Assembly (NCBI RefSeq): GCF_900115175.1
Contig: NZ_FOYV01000001.1
Span: forward strand, 1,736,001-1,800,000
Source of the DNA: Marinobacter gudaonensis
GTDB lineage: Bacteria; Pseudomonadota; Gammaproteobacteria; Pseudomonadales; Oleiphilaceae
Direction: 5' to 3'
Length of the DNA: 64,000 bases
Shown here: in pieces, positions 37,121 to 45,469 of the stretch
Position numbering within the stretch: position 1 is the first letter of the stretch
Layout of the letters: each line of letters opens with the position of its first letter
Program-made: the position numbers and the translations under genes
Notes under the pieces: generated by a model
The model's database searches: none
The model's input: the letters and a program-made list of their open reading frames with translations, nothing else
What the model was told of the DNA's origin: nothing

Positions 37121-38260
37121 GTGTCCGATTATTTCAACGAAACTCACCAGCAGGTTCGGGCCACCGCGCGCAAATTCATCGATACCCATGTGCGTCCGCA
37201 CATCGAAGACTGGGAAGAGGCAGGCGAATTCCCCAGGGATCTCTACGCGAAAGCCGGAGAGACAGGCCTTCTGGGCATTGGCTTCCCGGAATCGCTGGGC
37301 GGGGTTGGCGAGGGGGACATCTTCATGAAAGTGGCAGTGTCCGAGGAGCTTATGCGCTCCACGTCCGGCGGCCTGGTTGCCGGCCTCGGCTCCCTGGATA
37401 TCGGACTGCCTCCTGTGGCCAAATGGGCAAAACCGGAAGTCCGCGAAAGAATCGTTCCGCCGGTACTGCGGGGCGAGAAAATTGCAGCGCTGGCGGTAAC
37501 CGAACCGGGAGGCGGCTCGGACGTCGCCAACCTCAAGACCCGCGCGGTGCGCGACGGCGACCACTACATCGTGAACGGCAGCAAAACCTTCATCACCAGC
37601 GGCCTGCGCGCCGACCACTACACGGTGGCGGTACGCACCGGCGGCGATGGCCACGGCGGCATCAGCCTGCTGCTGATTGACCGGGACATGCCCGGATTCT
37701 CCACCGGCAGGAAACTGCGCAAAATGGGCTGGTGGGCCAGCGACACCGCCGAGCTGTTCTTTGAGGACTGCCGGGTACCCGCAGATCGCCTGATCGGCGC
37801 CGAGAACGCCGGCTTCATCGCCATCATGAGCAACTTCCTGTTTGAACGACTCAGCCTGTCGATCATGGCGTACATGACCGCGCAACTGGCCTACGAGGCG
37901 GCCCTGGAGCACACCCGTCAGCGGCAAGCCTTCGGCCGCTCCATCGCCGGCTTTCAGGTCACCCGCCACAAGCTGGTGGACATGGCCACCCAGATCGACG
38001 TTGCCCGGGAATACACCTACCGCTGCGCGGCCCTGATGCAGGCCGGCAAGAATCCGATCAAGGAGGTGGCGATGGCCAAGAACTTTTCGGTGGATGTCTG
38101 CGAGAAGGTCACCCGGGAGGCGGTGCAGCTGTTCGGTGGCATGGGCTACATGCGGGAAACCGTGGTCGAGCGCCTGTATCGGGACGCCAAGATTCTCTCG
38201 ATTGGCGGCGGTACCACCGAAATCATGAAGGAGCTCATTGCCAAGCAGATCAGACTCTGA
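37121..38260 (+). CDS. Acyl-CoA dehydrogenase
   Basis: 379 residues, GTG start with an AGGGAG ribosome site. N-terminal alpha domain (QVRATARKFIDTHVRPHIED), flavin-binding middle domain (LAVTEPGGGSDVANLKTRAV, ITSGLRADHYTVAVRTG) and C-terminal domain (RQAFGRSIAGFQVTRHKLVD, AVQLFGGMGYMRETVVERLY, ILSIGGGTTEIMKELIAKQI). FAD enzyme of fatty acid or branched acyl-CoA oxidation. The chain-length class cannot be set from sequence by eye. Monocistronic between terminator and repeat B. Confidence 0.88.
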   Translation: MSDYFNETHQQVRATARKFIDTHVRPHIEDWEEAGEFPRDLYAKAGETGLLGIGFPESLGGVGEGDIFMKVAVSEELMRSTSGGLVAGLGSLDIGLPPVAKWAKPEVRERIVPPVLRGEKIAALAVTEPGGGSDVANLKTRAVRDGDHYIVNGSKTFITSGLRADHYTVAVRTGGDGHGGISLLLIDRDMPGFSTGRKLRKMGWWASDTAELFFEDCRVPADRLIGAENAGFIAIMSNFLFERLSLSIMAYMTAQLAYEAALEHTRQRQAFGRSIAGFQVTRHKLVDMATQIDVAREYTYRCAALMQAGKNPIKEVAMAKNFSVDVCEKVTREAVQLFGGMGYMRETVVERLYRDAKILSIGGGTTEIMKELIAKQIRL

Positions 38261-38316
38261 CCTCTGAGTTTCGGGTTGGCCGCTTTTACTGACCCAGCCT
38301 GCCCGGTTTGGGGGGC

Positions 38317-38424
38317 GGGCCGCGTCAGCGGCTTTTCCAAAACACGCTACAAGCACATCCATGTGCGCTTGTTTCGGGCCATCCATGGCCCTCTACAGTT
38401 TTGGAAAAGCCACTGACACGCCCC
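38317..38424 (-). repeat. Structured palindromic repeat, copy B
   Basis: 108 bp in minus orientation relative to copies A and C. Arms 38317-38343 and 38398-38424 pair over 27 positions: 24 Watson-Crick, two U.G wobbles that are valid only in the minus-strand RNA, and one mismatch. Core hairpins read GGGCCA-TGGA-TGGCCC and CACA-TGGA-TGTG on that strand. It lies 56 bp after the acyl-CoA dehydrogenase stop. Confidence 0.83.
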
Positions 38425-38506
38425 GTTCGGACACTGTGCAGTCCTCATATTAAATACGGCGCTCTTTGTTTCGTGCTTACTTCGACGGCTTTTCTCAGAG
38501 GTTCGG

Positions 38507-38617
38507 GCGGGTATCTGGCGGGACCTTCCGAAAACGTGGAGCGCCAGGGATGGCGCGACCGAGCCCTACAGGGATGTATTCACGGGCGTTTTTCGGAAGG
38601 TCCCGCCAGATACCCGC
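38507..38617 (+). repeat. Structured palindromic repeat, copy C
   Basis: 111 bp. Arms 38507-38536 and 38587-38617 pair over 30 bp with a single extra T. Core hairpins are GCGCCA-GGGA-TGGCGC and TACA-GGGA-TGTA. Compared with copy A the outer arms carry several differences matched on both sides, so pairing is kept while sequence drifts. It lies upstream of ppa in the same orientation. Confidence 0.85.
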
Positions 38618-38668
38618 TTGCACCAAAGCCCGGCATAGCAGGCCAATAAACCAGCGACCAAGGTTTAG

Positions 38669-38697
38669 TTTCGAACCGCAGGAGACTTCCGTATAAT
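38669..38697 (+). promoter_or_regulatory. Candidate promoter of ppa
   Basis: A consensus TATAAT at 38692-38697 has a weak -35 (TTTCGA, 38669-38674) at 17 bp; the ppa start lies 58 bp downstream. Confidence 0.45.
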
Positions 38698-38755
38698 TGC
38701 GCCCACTTTTTAACCGCAGTTAAACGTACCTTGAACGTACCAGGAAGGATCGCAC

Positions 38756-39283
38756 ATGCAATTCGACAACATCCCCGCAGGCAAGAACCCGCCTGAAGAC
38801 ATCTACGTTGCCATCGAAATCCCGGCCAACAGCTCGCCGGTGAAGTACGAGCTCGATAAAGACATGGGCGCCCTGCTGGTTGACCGGTTCATGGCCACGC
38901 CCATGTTCTACCCGGCAAACTACGGCTTCATCCCGCACACCCTGGCCGACGACGGCGACCCCCTGGACGTGCTGGTGGTTACCCCCTACCCGGTACAGGC
39001 CGGCTCCGTGATTCGCTGCCGCCCTGTGGGTGTGCTGAACATGGAAGACGAAGCAGGCGGCGACGCCAAGCTGGTGGCAGTGCCTCACGACAAGCTGACC
39101 ACCACCTACCACGACGTGAAGGACATTGACGATCTGCCGGAACTGCTGCGCGACCAGATCAAGCACTTTTTCGAGAACTACAAGACCCTGGAGCCCGGCA
39201 AGTGGGTGAAGGTGCAGGGTTGGGATAACGCGGACGCGGCGCGCAAGGCCATTGTTGATTCCATCAACAACTACAAGGGCTGA
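38756..39283 (+). CDS. ppa: Inorganic pyrophosphatase
   Basis: 175 residues. Family I pyrophosphatase: [40 protein letters not shown] with the metal-binding Asp residues, and [18 protein letters not shown]. It hydrolyses PPi to drive biosynthesis. Preceded by AGGAAGGATC and followed by a strong terminator. Confidence 0.95.
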   Translation: MQFDNIPAGKNPPEDIYVAIEIPANSSPVKYELDKDMGALLVDRFMATPMFYPANYGFIPHTLADDGDPLDVLVVTPYPVQAGSVIRCRPVGVLNMEDEAGGDAKLVAVPHDKLTTTYHDVKDIDDLPELLRDQIKHFFENYKTLEPGKWVKVQGWDNADAARKAIVDSINNYKG

Positions 39284-39300
39284 TCGCCGCCTCCCAACAA

Positions 39301-39328
39301 AAAACCGGGCAGCAGCCCGGTTTTTTTT
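39301..39328. terminator. Bidirectional terminator between ppa and the DUF2333 gene
   Basis: AAAACCGGGC - AGCA - GCCCGG followed by eight T. The A-run before the stem lets it work on both strands for the convergent genes ppa and the DUF2333 gene. Confidence 0.9.
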
Positions 39329-39346
39329 ATGTCTCCCGCAGGCCAA

Positions 39347-40399
39347 TCAGCCCCGCGACAGCAAATCCCGCATATCGCTGATGGCCGCGTTGGCCCGGGA
39401 CAGGTAAGCCGCCATCGTCAGGGAGTGGTTGGCCAACACGCCAAAGCCACTGCCGTTCAGGATGACCGGGCTCCACATCTCGCCCTGGGTTCCCTCGAGC
39501 TCGATGATGATCTGCTTAAGGCTGGCCATGGCGTTCTTGTCCTGCAGCACCTTGCGGAAATCCACTTCGATCGCCCGGAAGATATGCAGCAGCGCCCAGG
39601 CGCTGCCACGGGCCTCGTAAAAAACGTCGTCCACTTTGGTCCAGGGAGTCTGCACTTCATTGGCGCCGGTTTCCTCGGCAAGCGGATTACCTTCTTCCAC
39701 GTTGGCCACCGCGTCTGAAACCGAGGCCTTGCCCACGCTTTCGCCCAGGTTTCTGGAAAGGCTACCGAGACGGGTCTCGAGATCTGCCAGCCAGCTGTTC
39801 AGGTTATCGGCGCGAGCAAAGAACTGGGCGTTGGCCTGCTCGGGTGCGCTGAGCCGGTTCAGATAACGCCTGAGCGCCTCGATGCCACGGCGGTACTCGG
39901 CCTCGGTGGACGGAATGGCCCAGCTTTCGCTGTCGAAGTGGAACTGGGGTTCTGCGATCACCAGGTCCGGATCTTCGGCAGACTGGCTCTGGGACCGCGC
40001 GATATCCCGCCGCATGGCACGGGAGAGGTCCCGCAACTGAACCAGGACGCCGTACTCCCAGTTGGGAATGTTGTCGAGCCAGACGCCCGGCGGGAAGATG
40101 TCATTGGAGAGGTAGCCGCCGGGTTTCTCCAGCAGGGTTTCGGCGATGCGAATCATAGTCGTGGTGGTGGCAAAACCGGTAATCGGCTCCCGCTCCATGG
40201 CGTTTGCCACCGACCGGGTGTGTTCACGCACCGAGAAGGTATCGGGCTCACTGCTCCAGTACATCCCGAGAACCACCGCTACCAGCAGGTACACGCCAAC
40301 CACGGCCAGGATCAGTTTGCCGATGACGCTACTGCCGCCGGCGTAATCCTGCACATCCTCTTTCCTGTCCCTGAAATACTGTCTGATTCTGCCTGGCAT
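39347..40399 (-). CDS. DUF2333 family protein
   Basis: 350 residues. One N-terminal membrane helix (VIGKLILAVVGVYLLVAVVL, about residues 24-43), then a periplasmic helical domain with NDIFPPGVWLDNIPNWEYGV and SLTMAAYLSRANAAISDMRD. The family is common in marine gammaproteobacteria and pseudomonads; no function is established. ATG 40399 begins at MPGRIRQYF; the longer in-frame form extends into the LapD-like gene. It follows that gene by 7 bp and is probably co-transcribed. Confidence 0.82.
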   Translation of the reverse strand: MPGRIRQYFRDRKEDVQDYAGGSSVIGKLILAVVGVYLLVAVVLGMYWSSEPDTFSVREHTRSVANAMEREPITGFATTTTMIRIAETLLEKPGGYLSNDIFPPGVWLDNIPNWEYGVLVQLRDLSRAMRRDIARSQSQSAEDPDLVIAEPQFHFDSESWAIPSTEAEYRRGIEALRRYLNRLSAPEQANAQFFARADNLNSWLADLETRLGSLSRNLGESVGKASVSDAVANVEEGNPLAEETGANEVQTPWTKVDDVFYEARGSAWALLHIFRAIEVDFRKVLQDKNAMASLKQIIIELEGTQGEMWSPVILNGSGFGVLANHSLTMAAYLSRANAAISDMRDLLSRG

Positions 40400-40406
40400 A
40401 GAGCAC

Positions 40407-42407
40407 TCAATCCCCTGTCTGTTGGTTATCAGCGGCAAACGGTCGACCCAGATGGTACCCCATGGCCCCGTCAATACCCAGCTGACAGAGTACAGAGTAT
40501 TCGGCCGCCGTTTCCACTCCCGTGGCAAACACCTTCACACCGCGACTGTGGGCAATCGCCAGCACCGACTCCACGTAAAAGCGGTTGTCCTCGTGGGTGT
40601 CGATGTCGTGAATGAAGCTGTTATCGATACGCAACCCCTGAAACCTCAGATTTCTAAGGTAGCTGAAGGGCACGCCGCCCACGCCGAAGCGGTCCACAAG
40701 CACCGGAACACCCCGGCGCCCCAGCGCACGCACCAGCAGGCCCGCCGCCGTGCGGTGGTGATGAATGGCCTGTTCAGAGATGCCAATCCAGAGGTTGCCT
40801 GCAAGCTGGCCCGCCTGGTCCAGTTGCGCCAGCATATCCGAGCGGAAGCTCTCGCTGGCGACCGAGGCATTGCCGAGAGTGATGGCCAAGGGCTGGTCCG
40901 GAAAGGTTCGCAGCCGTTCCAGTACCCGTTCAATGAGCAGGCGATCGAGATCGGCAATCAGACCAAAACGCTCGGCCAGCGGCACAAAGGTACCCGCCTT
41001 CAACGACCCCTCCGCCGAATCGATGCGGGAGAACACCTGATGGTAAACCGGCATCAGCCGACCCTCATTCACCATGGGCTGTAGCCATAGTGCCAGCGTC
41101 CTCTGGCGTATGGCCTGGCTGATGATGACTCTCCAGGTTTCGAGGTTGTGGTGGCCGTCCCGCTCGGGGTCCGCCAGATGACAGCCACTGCCGTTCCGGT
41201 TCTGGGCGGTTCGCAGGGCCTCGTCGGCGGCCGCCATCAATTCCCTGGCGCCCCGCCCTTCCAGCGTTTTTGCCAGGCCGGCATGAACTGCGGTATCGAT
41301 GGGTGACGCCAGGTCGGCGTAAACACCGTCGAGGTCCGCAACCAGCTGCCGGCACCAGACGCCGGCATCGGCCGCCATCACACCGGGAAGAAAAATCGCA
41401 AACTCGGCGCCGGTGCGGCGCCCGGCAAAGGCGCCTGCATGCTGGTTCACGAAGTCCGACACGACGCTCGCCACCCGCAGCAACAGGCGGTCGGCGTCGT
41501 TACGACCGTACGCCTGATTGTAACCGGCAAAGTCCGCCAGCTGGATCAGGATCAACATCCCCGGCGCCGCCTTCTCCTCGGATTCCACTTCCACCTTGAG
41601 GCGCTGATCGAATGCACTGCGGCTGGCCAGACCGGTCACCGCATCCTCGTTGTTGACCCGGCGCAGGTGCTGGATCAGTTTGGCCTGCCCTTCAAAGAGC
41701 TGGCCGAGATCGTCGGCCATCCGGTTCATGGCCTCGGTAACCTGATTGATCTCCCGGGTGGAGGTCACCGACACCCGCTTCCGGAAGTCTCGCTGACCAA
41801 GGGCCCTGGCCTGGTCTTCCAGTGCCAGCAGAGGTTGCAGGGTTCTTCGCAACAGCAGGAACACCGCGAACAGTCCCAGGCCGCCGATGATAGCAGTGCT
41901 GGTGGTCAGCCCCACGGTAATGCGCCACAGGTCCTGATAGGCCCTGCCCGGGTGGCTGATGACCTGCACCGTGCCCAGCCGGCTCCAGCCCCGGACCACC
42001 TCTGCCTCAGCCACCGGCAACGGTAGATCTGCCAGTGACCTGAACCAGGACGGCACCGCTATGTTCTGAAGGGTCATGGCACGACCTGCGATCTGCTCGT
42101 CCTGGTGATTCCGGTAGCTGATGGAGAGGTAACGACCACTGTCGAACACCGAATCGATCAGCGACGCCGCCGCAACCGGGTCGCGACCGTCAATGGCGTT
42201 GGAGAGCGACAGACCGATGGCGGTGGCGCCATCACGGGCATGGCCGGCCAGCTGATCCGACACGTAATCGCGGAAATAGCCGTAGCTGGTCACGAACACC
42301 GCCGCCAGCAATGTGATCAAAAGAGCGCCGGTGAGGATCAGGAGAATGGTGCGCAGGGTCGCCACTCCCCGCTGACTGCGTTGCTTGATGAACTGCTTCC
42401 GTGCCAT
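40407..42407 (-). CDS. LapD-like c-di-GMP receptor with degenerate GGDEF and EAL domains
   Basis: 666 residues. Membrane helix (LILTGALLITLLAAVFVTSY), periplasmic LapD/MoxY-type sensor (about 40-150), second helix (IGGLGLFAVFLLLRR), HAMP, GGDEF-like and EAL-like domains. The GGDEF motif reads RTGAEF and the EAL motif is replaced by LWLQPMV, so neither catalysis is expected; a c-di-GMP receptor role as in LapD is likely. LapD normally controls the periplasmic protease LapG and a large adhesin; no lapG is present in this window. Divergent from the diguanylate cyclase gene at 42603. Confidence 0.78.
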   Translation of the reverse strand: MARKQFIKQRSQRGVATLRTILLILTGALLITLLAAVFVTSYGYFRDYVSDQLAGHARDGATAIGLSLSNAIDGRDPVAAASLIDSVFDSGRYLSISYRNHQDEQIAGRAMTLQNIAVPSWFRSLADLPLPVAEAEVVRGWSRLGTVQVISHPGRAYQDLWRITVGLTTSTAIIGGLGLFAVFLLLRRTLQPLLALEDQARALGQRDFRKRVSVTSTREINQVTEAMNRMADDLGQLFEGQAKLIQHLRRVNNEDAVTGLASRSAFDQRLKVEVESEEKAAPGMLILIQLADFAGYNQAYGRNDADRLLLRVASVVSDFVNQHAGAFAGRRTGAEFAIFLPGVMAADAGVWCRQLVADLDGVYADLASPIDTAVHAGLAKTLEGRGARELMAAADEALRTAQNRNGSGCHLADPERDGHHNLETWRVIISQAIRQRTLALWLQPMVNEGRLMPVYHQVFSRIDSAEGSLKAGTFVPLAERFGLIADLDRLLIERVLERLRTFPDQPLAITLGNASVASESFRSDMLAQLDQAGQLAGNLWIGISEQAIHHHRTAAGLLVRALGRRGVPVLVDRFGVGGVPFSYLRNLRFQGLRIDNSFIHDIDTHEDNRFYVESVLAIAHSRGVKVFATGVETAAEYSVLCQLGIDGAMGYHLGRPFAADNQQTGD

Positions 42408-42602
42408 GGAGGTGTCTCCGGACAGGCCGTGCGGCAACTGGCGGGCCGATTGTGACCTGCACCTCAGAGTTGACAAACATTTACACAGCGCAACCTACGC
42501 CGACAACATTAAACACTATAGACTCTGCAAAAGGACTAAGGTTGAAAAAGTGGTCCGGGGCGAGACCACCAAAAACGAAAAAAAGAGACAGGCCGGAGCA
42601 GC

Positions 42603-44216
42603 ATGAACGACGAAAGCCAGAAGGAAAAACTCAGGCAGCATTTCGCACGCCGTGTCACAACCCAGGCCCGGGTTGTTCTGGACACCTGGCAGAAGATCCA
42701 TGAAAACCGGGAATCGGCCCCCGGTCATCGCAACGAATTCGTTGCAGCCATCGACAAGTTGGTACGCTACGCCCAGCGGTTCGAAATGGCCAGCCACGCA
42801 AGGGCCGGCGATTCGCTCCGTGAACTGACCAACCAGTGGGAGCCGGGAACGCCACTGGACGATGCCCTTGCCCGACAGCTGCAGGATGCCATTGAGAGCC
42901 TGTCCCACAGTACCCTGCGCCGCACCGACCTGAACAGTACCGAAGCCCCACATCAGTTCCGTCGCACCCCGGTGTACATTGCCCTGGCCAACCAGGAGAT
43001 GGCCGGCCGCCTCATCCGTCAATTGGAGTTCTTTGGCTTTCGCGCCTCAGCGTTTGCCAGCGCATCGGAACTGAACGAGGCCTGCGCCCTGCATAAACCC
43101 GAAACCATCCTGGTGGATGTCAATTTCACCGGCGAAACCAACGCCGGCATCGCCACCATCGAGACGCTTCAGGAACGCCACGACACGCCCATTCCCATCA
43201 TTTTCATGAGTGACGAGGATGGTTCCATCGAGACCCGCCTGCGCGCCTCGCGATGCGGCGGCGAGGAGTTTTTCTACCCGGCTGTAGACCCCGGGCAATT
43301 GATCGAGAAAATCGAGACCTACACCCACGGCAACACCGTCGAACCTTACCGGGTACTGGTGCTGGACGACTCCCGGGCTCAGGCCAAGTACATGGAGACA
43401 GTGCTGAAGAAGGCGGGCATGACCGCCCACATCATCACCGACCCCATGCAGATCATCCATGCCCTGGAAGAATTCTCGCCGGAGATCATCATTCTCGACA
43501 TGTACATGCCCGGGTGCACCGGCATGGAGATTGCCCGGGTCATCCGTCAGCAGGACCGCTTCCACAGCGTGCCCATCATCTACCTCTCGGCGGAAGAGGA
43601 CGTCACCAAGCAGTTGCATGCCATGAGCCTCGGCGGTGATGACTTCCTGACCAAGCCCATCGACCCGAAACACCTGATTGCCACCATCCACAACCGTGGC
43701 CGTCGGGCGCGCTCGCTTCTGGCCCTGATGATCCGTGACAGCCTGACCGGCCTGTTCAATCACACTCACACCCTGCACCTGCTGGACCAGGAGATTGTCC
43801 GGGCCCGTCAGAAAGACCAGCCGCTGTGCTTCGCCATGATCGACATTGACTACTTCAAGAAGGTAAACGACACCTTCGGTCACCCGATTGGCGACCGCGT
43901 CCTCAGAAGCCTGTCGATGTTTCTCAAGCAGCGGCTGCGCAAGACCGATCACATCGGCCGGTACGGCGGCGAGGAATTTGCCATCATCCTGCCCAATACC
44001 CGCCCGAGCGATGCCCGCAACGTGCTCAACGAGATCCGGGAGCGGTTTTCGGAGTTGCAGCAGCCGGCCGGCGATCGGGAGTTCAACGTCACCTTCAGCT
44101 GTGGCATTGCGGCCTGGAACAACGAAACGTCCCAGGCCCTGTGCGAGCGGGCCGACCGCGCCCTCTACGCCTCCAAGGAACACGGTCGCAACTGCGTTAC
44201 CCTGGCCGAGACCTGA
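42603..44216 (+). CDS. Diguanylate cyclase with two receiver domains
   Basis: 537 residues, soluble. Order: N-terminal helical region (about 1-115, HPt-like in character but with no clear phospho-His), a first receiver-like domain (TPVYIALANQEMAGRLIRQL, Asp in TILVDVNFTG), a second, canonical receiver (YRVLVLDDSRAQAKYMETVL, Asp in IIILDMYMPG, Lys in DDFLTKPID), and a C-terminal GGDEF domain with intact GGEEF in RYGGEEFAII and the DIDYFKKVNDTFGHPIGD segment. It should make c-di-GMP when phosphorylated. A divergent LapD-like receptor may read its product locally; that link is inferred. Confidence 0.85.
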   Translation: MNDESQKEKLRQHFARRVTTQARVVLDTWQKIHENRESAPGHRNEFVAAIDKLVRYAQRFEMASHARAGDSLRELTNQWEPGTPLDDALARQLQDAIESLSHSTLRRTDLNSTEAPHQFRRTPVYIALANQEMAGRLIRQLEFFGFRASAFASASELNEACALHKPETILVDVNFTGETNAGIATIETLQERHDTPIPIIFMSDEDGSIETRLRASRCGGEEFFYPAVDPGQLIEKIETYTHGNTVEPYRVLVLDDSRAQAKYMETVLKKAGMTAHIITDPMQIIHALEEFSPEIIILDMYMPGCTGMEIARVIRQQDRFHSVPIIYLSAEEDVTKQLHAMSLGGDDFLTKPIDPKHLIATIHNRGRRARSLLALMIRDSLTGLFNHTHTLHLLDQEIVRARQKDQPLCFAMIDIDYFKKVNDTFGHPIGDRVLRSLSMFLKQRLRKTDHIGRYGGEEFAIILPNTRPSDARNVLNEIRERFSELQQPAGDREFNVTFSCGIAAWNNETSQALCERADRALYASKEHGRNCVTLAET

Positions 44217-44516
44217 GTTCGGCAGCCAGCTCCCCCTCCCTGCTCCGACACCAGCCAGCCGGGCGCGGCACCTGACCGCCCCGGCCCCGGGCTTTATGAA
44301 ACCAACGTCGTATGGAAGTTCCGGCCATCGTTGACGACAATTCCTGTCATCAGCAAAAAGGTCCGGTTTCGATTCATTTGCCGTCTTTTTACGACCAATG
44401 GACAACACGGACGAATGTCAAAAAGTGTTGATCTGAGGGATATAAGCACGCACCATTGGGTGAACATGCCGTTAAATTCGGCGATCCTGTAAAAAGACAC
44501 CAAGGCAGCCAGCACC
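44217..44516. other. 300-bp intergenic region upstream of aroQ
   Basis: No coding sequence was found. GC content falls in the second half (from about 44330), where TATAAG-like and TTGATC-like elements occur near 44425-44445 without a clear spacer. It presumably carries the promoter of the aroQ-accB-accC run. Confidence 0.5.
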
Positions 44517-44957
44517 ATGTCGACAATTCTCGTACTCCATGGCCCCAACCTCAACATGCTCGGCAGCCGCGAGCCAGAGGTCTATGGCTACGAGACCCTG
44601 GCCGACATCGATGACCGCCTGCGCTCGGTAGCGGCCGAACACGGCCACCACCTGCTGCACCTGCAGTCGAACGCGGAGTACGAGCTGATCGAACGGGTGC
44701 ACGAGGCGCGTGCGGAGGGCGTGGATTTCATCATCATCAATCCGGCCGCCTTCACCCACACCAGCGTCGCACTCAGGGATGCCATGCTGGCCGCCGGCAT
44801 CCCCTTTATCGAAGTGCATCTTTCCAACGTGCATGCGCGGGAACCCTTCCGCCATCACTCCTATTTCTCGGATATCGCCGAAGGCGTTATCTGTGGGTTG
44901 GGCAGCCAGGGGTACGATCTCGCCCTCAAGGCCGCCCTGACACGCATTCACCGATAG
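44517..44957 (+). CDS. aroQ: Type II 3-dehydroquinate dehydratase
   Basis: 146 residues. [20 protein letters not shown] carries the catalytic Tyr, [18 protein letters not shown] and [20 protein letters not shown] carry the remaining active-site residues (including His in HLSNVHARE). It dehydrates 3-dehydroquinate in the shikimate pathway. The aroQ-accB-accC order is common in gammaproteobacteria. Confidence 0.95.
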   Translation: MSTILVLHGPNLNMLGSREPEVYGYETLADIDDRLRSVAAEHGHHLLHLQSNAEYELIERVHEARAEGVDFIIINPAAFTHTSVALRDAMLAAGIPFIEVHLSNVHAREPFRHHSYFSDIAEGVICGLGSQGYDLALKAALTRIHR

Positions 44958-44983
44958 AACTGACACACGGGACTGGACTGACT

Positions 44984-45451
44984 ATGGATATTCGCAAAAT
45001 CAAGAAACTGATCGAGCTGCTCGAGGAATCCGACGTCGAGGAGCTGGAGATTCACGAAGCCGACGATTCGGTACGCATCTCCCGTCGCCGCGAACCCGCC
45101 GCAGGCACCCAATACGTGAGCCATTACCCGGCGCCCGCGCCGGCACCCCAGCCCGCTCAGGCCCAGGGTGGCTCCGCACAGGCATCCGAGGAATCCTCGG
45201 CACCGGCCGCACCTTCCGGCCACACCGTCAAATCGCCGATGGTCGGCACTTTCTACCGCTCGCCCTCACCCACGGCCAAGGCTTTCGTGGAAGTCGGCCA
45301 GAGCGTGAACGTGGGTGACGTCATCTGCATCGTTGAAGCCATGAAGATGATGAACCAGATCGAGGCCGACAAGAGCGGCACCATTACCGAGATCCTGGTC
45401 GAGAATGGCCAACCGGTAGAGTTTGACCAGCCCCTGGTCGTCATTTCCTGA
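44984..45451 (+). CDS. accB: Acetyl-CoA carboxylase biotin carboxyl carrier protein
   Basis: 155 residues. N-terminal domain ([20 protein letters not shown]), Ala/Pro-rich linker (about 45-80), C-terminal biotinyl domain with the biotinylated Lys in [15 protein letters not shown]. It carries carboxybiotin from AccC to AccAD in fatty acid synthesis. Followed 18 bp downstream by accC. Confidence 0.96.
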   Translation: MDIRKIKKLIELLEESDVEELEIHEADDSVRISRRREPAAGTQYVSHYPAPAPAPQPAQAQGGSAQASEESSAPAAPSGHTVKSPMVGTFYRSPSPTAKAFVEVGQSVNVGDVICIVEAMKMMNQIEADKSGTITEILVENGQPVEFDQPLVVIS

Positions 45452-45469
45452 ACGCGGTGATAGCAACCC

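Larger units (their letters stand above)
38261..38755. other. 495-bp intergenic region holding repeats B and C
   Basis: No coding potential seen. It contains structured repeats B (38317-38424, minus orientation) and C (38507-38617, plus orientation), an 82-bp spacer between them, and the ppa promoter near 38692. Two copies in opposite orientation in one gap is unusual. Confidence 0.8.

Noticed and set aside
34481..38617. Reading the three repeats as an ordinary MITE
   Set aside because: Terminal arms are not conserved between copies while pairing within each is; no target-site duplication is evident. Not excluded, but less fitting.
38308..38649. Open frame across repeats B and C
   Set aside because: Codes across palindromic repeats, no family sequence, no ribosome site.
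42470..42475. TTGACA box between the LapD-like gene and the cyclase
   Set aside because: No acceptable -10 element at 16-18 bp, so no promoter call was made.
44294..44557. 87-codon minus-strand frame upstream of aroQ
   Set aside because: Overlaps the aroQ start, lacks a ribosome site and shows no recognisable domain.
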